Shown one piece after another: positions 61,235 through 64,000 of a stretch of DNA of 64,000 bases. The position numbers and the translations under genes were made by a program. The stretch is from Pseudooceanicola marinus (GTDB lineage: Bacteria > Pseudomonadota > Alphaproteobacteria > Rhodobacterales > Rhodobacteraceae), in the NCBI RefSeq assembly GCF_020177265.1, contig NZ_JAIVMC010000007.1, positions 62,001 through 126,000 on the forward strand. The letters are read 5' to 3'. The notes beneath the pieces were generated by a model. The model saw only the letters and a list, made by a program, of their open reading frames with translations. It was not told where the DNA came from and searched no databases. How positions within the stretch are numbered: position 1 is the stretch's first letter; every line of letters starts with the position of its first letter.

Positions 61235-62398
61235 TCAACTGCCCGTGTTTTCGCCGCGGGCGATCAAACCGCCCGGCTGGCGGCGGATCCGGCCCTCCAG
61301 TTCCAGGTCGGTCAGGGCCGGGGCGACCTGGCGGGCAGGGGCGTCCAGCGTGGCCAGAAGCACCTCTTCCTCCACCGGGGCGGCGTCGATCCGGTCGAGG
61401 ATCTGGGCATGCAGCCGCGCGATGTCGCGCAGGCCGTGGGAGGGGGGTGGCGGGGCCTCGGGATGGGCATCCGGCTGCGGGACCGGGGCCCTGGGCCGCG
61501 GGGCGGGGTCACCCAGGACCTCCAGCACGTCGCGGGCCCCGCGCACCAGGCCGGCGCCGTCCCGCAACAGCAGGTTGCAGCCCGAGGCCCGGGCCTCGAA
61601 GGGGTGGCCGGGCACCGCCAAAACTTCCCGACCCTGGTCCAAGGCGTGGCGGGCGGTGTTCAGCGTGCCGGATTTCGTCGCCGCCTCCACCACCACCACG
61701 GCGCGGGCCAGGCCGGAGACCAGGCGATTGCGCAGGGGGAAATGCCGTTGCGCCGGCGCCAGCCCCGGGGGCTGTTCCGTCAGGCACAGGCCCTCGACGG
61801 CGATGCGGTCCGCCAGGCGGCGGTTTTCCAGGGGATAGATCTGGTCCAGCCCGCCGGGAAAGACGGCGATGGTGCCGGTCTCGATCGCGGCCTCATGCGC
61901 CACGGCGTCGATGCCGCGTGCCAGGCCGGAAATCACCACCTGTCCCGCCTGGCCCAGGTCGGTGGCCAGGGCGCGGGCCATGCGCAGCCCCAGGGAGGAA
62001 GCCTGCCGCGCGCCGACCACGGCCACGCCGGGCCGCATCAACAGCTCGGCCCGGCCGCGTAGCCACAGCAGGGGGGGGGCGTCGGGCAGGTCATCCAGGG
62101 CGGAGGGGTAGGCGGCCTCGCCTCGCGCGACCAGCTGTGCCCCAAGGGCCTGGCCGCGGGCCAGTTCCTGTTCGGCGATGGAAAGAGGGCAGGGGGCGTA
62201 GTCGGACAGGCCCGCTGCGCGCGCCACCTCCGGCAGGGCCTCCAAGGCCACCGCGGCGTTGCCGTGCTCGGCCAGCATGCGGTAGAAGGTGACCGGTCCG
62301 ATCCGGCGAGAGCGCAAGAGACGAAGCCACGACAGACGCTCATCTTCCGTGGTGGGTGGGAGTGGGGGGTGAGTGGAAGGATGATTATCCACGACCAT
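61235..62398 (-). CDS. dprA: DNA-processing protein DprA
   Basis: The protein has 387 residues. An N-terminal SAM-like domain (WLRLLRSRRIGPVTFYRMLA) precedes the Rossmann-fold domain. That domain shows GVAVVGARQASSLGLRMARA, VISGLARGIDAVAHEAAIET, GTIAVFPGGLDQIYPLENRR and ATKSGTLNTARHALDQGREV. A C-terminal winged helix (ALTDLELEGRIRRQPGGLIA) follows. DprA loads RecA onto incoming single strands in natural transformation. In Rhodobacterales it may also serve gene-transfer-agent uptake. The ATG at 62398 with GGCGGAG upstream is preferred to one at 62425. Confidence 0.94.
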   Translation of the reverse strand: MVVDNHPSTHPPLPPTTEDERLSWLRLLRSRRIGPVTFYRMLAEHGNAAVALEALPEVARAAGLSDYAPCPLSIAEQELARGQALGAQLVARGEAAYPSALDDLPDAPPLLWLRGRAELLMRPGVAVVGARQASSLGLRMARALATDLGQAGQVVISGLARGIDAVAHEAAIETGTIAVFPGGLDQIYPLENRRLADRIAVEGLCLTEQPPGLAPAQRHFPLRNRLVSGLARAVVVVEAATKSGTLNTARHALDQGREVLAVPGHPFEARASGCNLLLRDGAGLVRGARDVLEVLGDPAPRPRAPVPQPDAHPEAPPPPSHGLRDIARLHAQILDRIDAAPVEEEVLLATLDAPARQVAPALTDLELEGRIRRQPGGLIARGENTGS

Positions 62399-62583
62399 CG
62401 TGACTCCGCCTGCTTGCAGAATCATGTGTAGCGTTCGGGTGGTTAATTATGCGTGAAGGGTCGCGCAGCCGCCGGAGGCTTGGCCACTGGCGGCGCGGCC
62501 CCTGCGGCAGCCCGCCGGCTTGCCCTCGTCGCGCGCGGCCGCCATGGTCCGCCGGACTGAACTGGCCGACGGAGGATCCTGTC
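62399..62583. other. Intergenic region between dprA and the cupin gene
   Basis: 185 bp between divergent genes. A TAATTA sequence near 62440 could serve as a -10 for dprA. Otherwise it is G+C-rich with several short hairpins. No gene is seen. Confidence 0.35.
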
Positions 62584-62919
62584 ATGACCTTTCCCGACTT
62601 CATCATGGGCCTTCCCGCCCTCGACGTACCCTTCCCTGAGGATGTCGTGCAGACCCGCGCGGTCCAGTCGGACGCGGGGCTGGTGATCTTCTTCACCTTC
62701 CTGCAGGACATGGTCCTGCCGCCCCATGCCCACGGGCCGCAATGGGGCACGGTGGTGGATGGGGAGATCACCCTGACCATCGACGGCGAGACCCGGACCT
62801 ATGCCCCGGGCGAAAGCTACGACATTCCCGATGGCGCCCTGCATGGCGCGACGATCAGGGCCGGCACCAAGGTCATCGACGTCTTTGCAGAGGCGGATCG
62901 TTACGCGTTGAAGGGCTGA
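62584..62919 (+). CDS. Small cupin-domain protein
   Basis: This 111-residue protein is a single cupin barrel. Motif 1 is PPHAHGPQWGTVVDGEITLT and motif 2 lies around YAPGESYDIPDGALHGATIR. The metal-ligand pattern (His-x-His, Gln in place of Glu, His) is incomplete, so metal binding is uncertain. GGAGGATCCTGTC gives a strong ribosome-binding site for the ATG at 62584. The substrate is unknown. The following Dabb gene is on the same strand 71 bp later, and both may form one operon with a metabolic or protective role. Confidence 0.8.
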   Translation: MTFPDFIMGLPALDVPFPEDVVQTRAVQSDAGLVIFFTFLQDMVLPPHAHGPQWGTVVDGEITLTIDGETRTYAPGESYDIPDGALHGATIRAGTKVIDVFAEADRYALKG

Positions 62920-62990
62920 TGCCCTCCAGCTGTTGCGCTTCCGTCGGCGGGGTGACAGGAGGGATCGCATCCATGAAGGAGGAGACCCCC

Positions 62991-63284
62991 ATGTCCGACC
63001 GCGGCTTCATCCGTCACGTCGTCTTTTTCAGCGCCAAGGACCCGGCCGACCGGGCCCGGGTTTACGAGGGCCTGTCGATCCTGAAGCAGAACCCCCATGC
63101 CCGCGTCCTGGAGGTGGTCGAGAACAGCCGCGTCGACAGCTGGTCGGGGGAGGTGGACGTGGTCGTCTACGGCGAATTCGACGATGAGGCGGCGCTGGCT
63201 GCCTACAAGGCGCATCCGCTGTACCAGCAGTCCATCGACCTGGTGAAACCCCTGCGCGAGCTGCGCATCGCCGCCGATTTCTGA
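62991..63284 (+). CDS. Dabb (stress-responsive alpha/beta barrel) protein
   Basis: The protein has 97 residues. It begins MSDRGFIRHVVFFSAKDPAD and contains GLSILKQNPHARVLEVVENS, DVVVYGEFDDEAALAAYKAH and PLYQQSIDLVKPL, the dimeric alpha/beta barrel pattern of the Dabb family. The family ranges from plant stress proteins to small bacterial enzymes, and the substrate is unknown. An alternative ATG six codons upstream (62973) also has a good ribosome-binding site (AGGAGGGATC). The start at 62991, with GGAGGAG, gives the usual family N-terminus. A strong terminator follows. Confidence 0.82.
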   Translation: MSDRGFIRHVVFFSAKDPADRARVYEGLSILKQNPHARVLEVVENSRVDSWSGEVDVVVYGEFDDEAALAAYKAHPLYQQSIDLVKPLRELRIAADF

Positions 63285-63314
63285 GCGCGCTGCGCGCCGC
63301 AGGCCGAAACGACG

Positions 63315-63343
63315 AAAGGCGCGTGCCACCAGCACGCGCCTTT
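63315..63343. terminator. Bidirectional terminator between the Dabb gene and tldD
   Basis: AAAGGCGCGTGC (63315-63326) and GCACGCGCCTTT (63332-63343) form a perfect 12-bp stem around CACCA. The convergent genes end on either side. Confidence 0.8.
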
Positions 63344-63403
63344 GTCCTGTCGGATCCTCTGCGTCGGCCCGAAGTCCATGTGGGGAAGATCAGTTGGCCG
63401 GGA

Positions 63404-64000
63404 TCAGGTGGCCGAGCCCCCCACGGTCAGACCGCCGATCAGCACGGTGGGCTGGCCCACGCCCACGGGCACCCACTGGCCCGACTTGCCGCAGTTGCCC
63501 ATGCCGGGATCCAGCGCCAGGTCGTTGCCGAGCGCCTTGATCTGCTTCATCGCCGCAGGACCCGACCCGATCAGCGTGGCGCCCTTCACCGGGGCGACGC
63601 GGCGGCCGTTCTTCACCAGGTAGGCCTCGGTGCAGTTGAAGACGAACTGGCCGTTGGTGATGTCCACCTGACCGCCGGAGAAGCCGACGGCGTGGATGCC
63701 GTCCTTCATCTCGCCCACCACCTCCTCGGGGGTGGCGTCACCGCCCAGCATGTAGGTGTTGGTCATGCGCGGCATCGGCGCATGGGCATAGCTTTCGCGT
63801 CGGCCGTTGCCGGTGGGATTCACGCCCATCAGGCGGGCGTTCTGACGGTCCTGCATGTAGCCCACCAGGATGCCGTCCTCGATCAGCACGTTCTTGCCGG
63901 AGGGCGTGCCCTCGTCATCCACGGTGATGGAGCCGCGGCGGTCGGGGATTGTGCCGTCGTCCAGCACCGTCACGCCCTTCGCGGCCACCTGTTCCCCGAT
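63404..64000 (-). CDS. tldD: Metalloprotease TldD (partial, C-terminal 198 residues)
   Basis: The gene enters from the right edge, so its start is outside the window. The visible part has the TldD C-terminal signature, including [60 protein letters not shown] and [20 protein letters not shown], then [20 protein letters not shown]. TldD and TldE form a heterodimeric zinc protease that processes peptides such as microcin B17 and CcdA. The catalytic HExxxH helix lies beyond the window. It is convergent with the Dabb gene across a terminator. Confidence 0.92.
   Translation of the reverse strand: MGEQVAAKGVTVLDDGTIPDRRGSITVDDEGTPSGKNVLIEDGILVGYMQDRQNARLMGVNPTGNGRRESYAHAPMPRMTNTYMLGGDATPEEVVGEMKDGIHAVGFSGGQVDITNGQFVFNCTEAYLVKNGRRVAPVKGATLIGSGPAAMKQIKALGNDLALDPGMGNCGKSGQWVPVGVGQPTVLIGGLTVGGSAT

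Overview
The window reads as chromosomal DNA of an alphaproteobacterium of the Rhodobacterales (Roseobacter/Paracoccaceae-type). G+C is high (about two thirds, judged by eye) and coding is dense on both strands. Most genes are housekeeping genes with alphaproteobacterial features: a choline-dependent phosphatidylcholine synthase, tol-pal next to ruvCAB, a CpaE-type Tad pilus, a Lys/Ala-tailed topoisomerase I and an NrsF-type anti-sigma factor. I see no tRNA, rRNA, insertion sequence, prophage or CRISPR array. The genes at both edges (DoxX-like protein, TldD) are cut.

Layout. 1-3.6 kb: a bufferin-type copper RiPP locus, with precursor bufA, MNIO enzyme bufB, partner bufC and a DoxX-like membrane protein on the minus strand. 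It faces an ECF sigma factor and its NrsF anti-sigma factor on the plus strand. The divergent promoters carry the same bipartite motif, TGTAACG-N16-CGAATGG. 3.7-16.9 kb: thrS, two MFS transporters, an alpha/beta hydrolase, pcs, the DUF484-xerC pair, a small transaldolase/F6P aldolase, priA, prmA, a small membrane protein and a DUF1127 protein. 17.2-27.6 kb: ruvCAB, an unknown gene, then ybgC-tolQRAB-pal-cpoB and tilS. 27.8-32.7 kb: ftsH, a MOSC protein, a 24-codon membrane microprotein behind an EcfG-like promoter, and fhs. 33.0-38.7 kb: PdeM plus an Lhr-like helicase (the ligase-associated repair pair, here without a ligase), then a MarR regulator divergent from a DHA2-type efflux pump.

38.8-54.9 kb: map, an unclassified AAA+ ATPase and an unknown polytopic membrane protein lead into a complete Tad (Flp pilus) assembly block on the minus strand. 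In transcription order this is two Flp pilins, cpaB, cpaC, an OmpA-type lipoprotein in the cpaD position, cpaE, tadA/cpaF, tadB, tadC, two TPR lipoproteins and the prepilin peptidase cpaA. A lytic transglycosylase diverges from the pilin genes and could open peptidoglycan for the pilus. 55.0-64.0 kb: the two subunits of a 3-oxoacid CoA-transferase with a LOV-domain (blue-light) HWE-type histidine kinase between them, then an L,D-transpeptidase, topA, dprA, a cupin, a Dabb protein and the end of tldD.

Several promoters share a housekeeping form, TTGNC(N)-N17/18-TAGG, ahead of prmA, ruvC, tolQ, fhs and pcs. Two promoters look alternative-sigma-dependent: the bufferin/sigma pair and the EcfG-like promoter of the microprotein. 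The most interesting items are the bufferin/sigma locus with its twin promoters, the photoreceptor kinase inside the CoA-transferase operon, the overlapping promoters and odd translation start of the MarR gene, and the stress-promoter microprotein.
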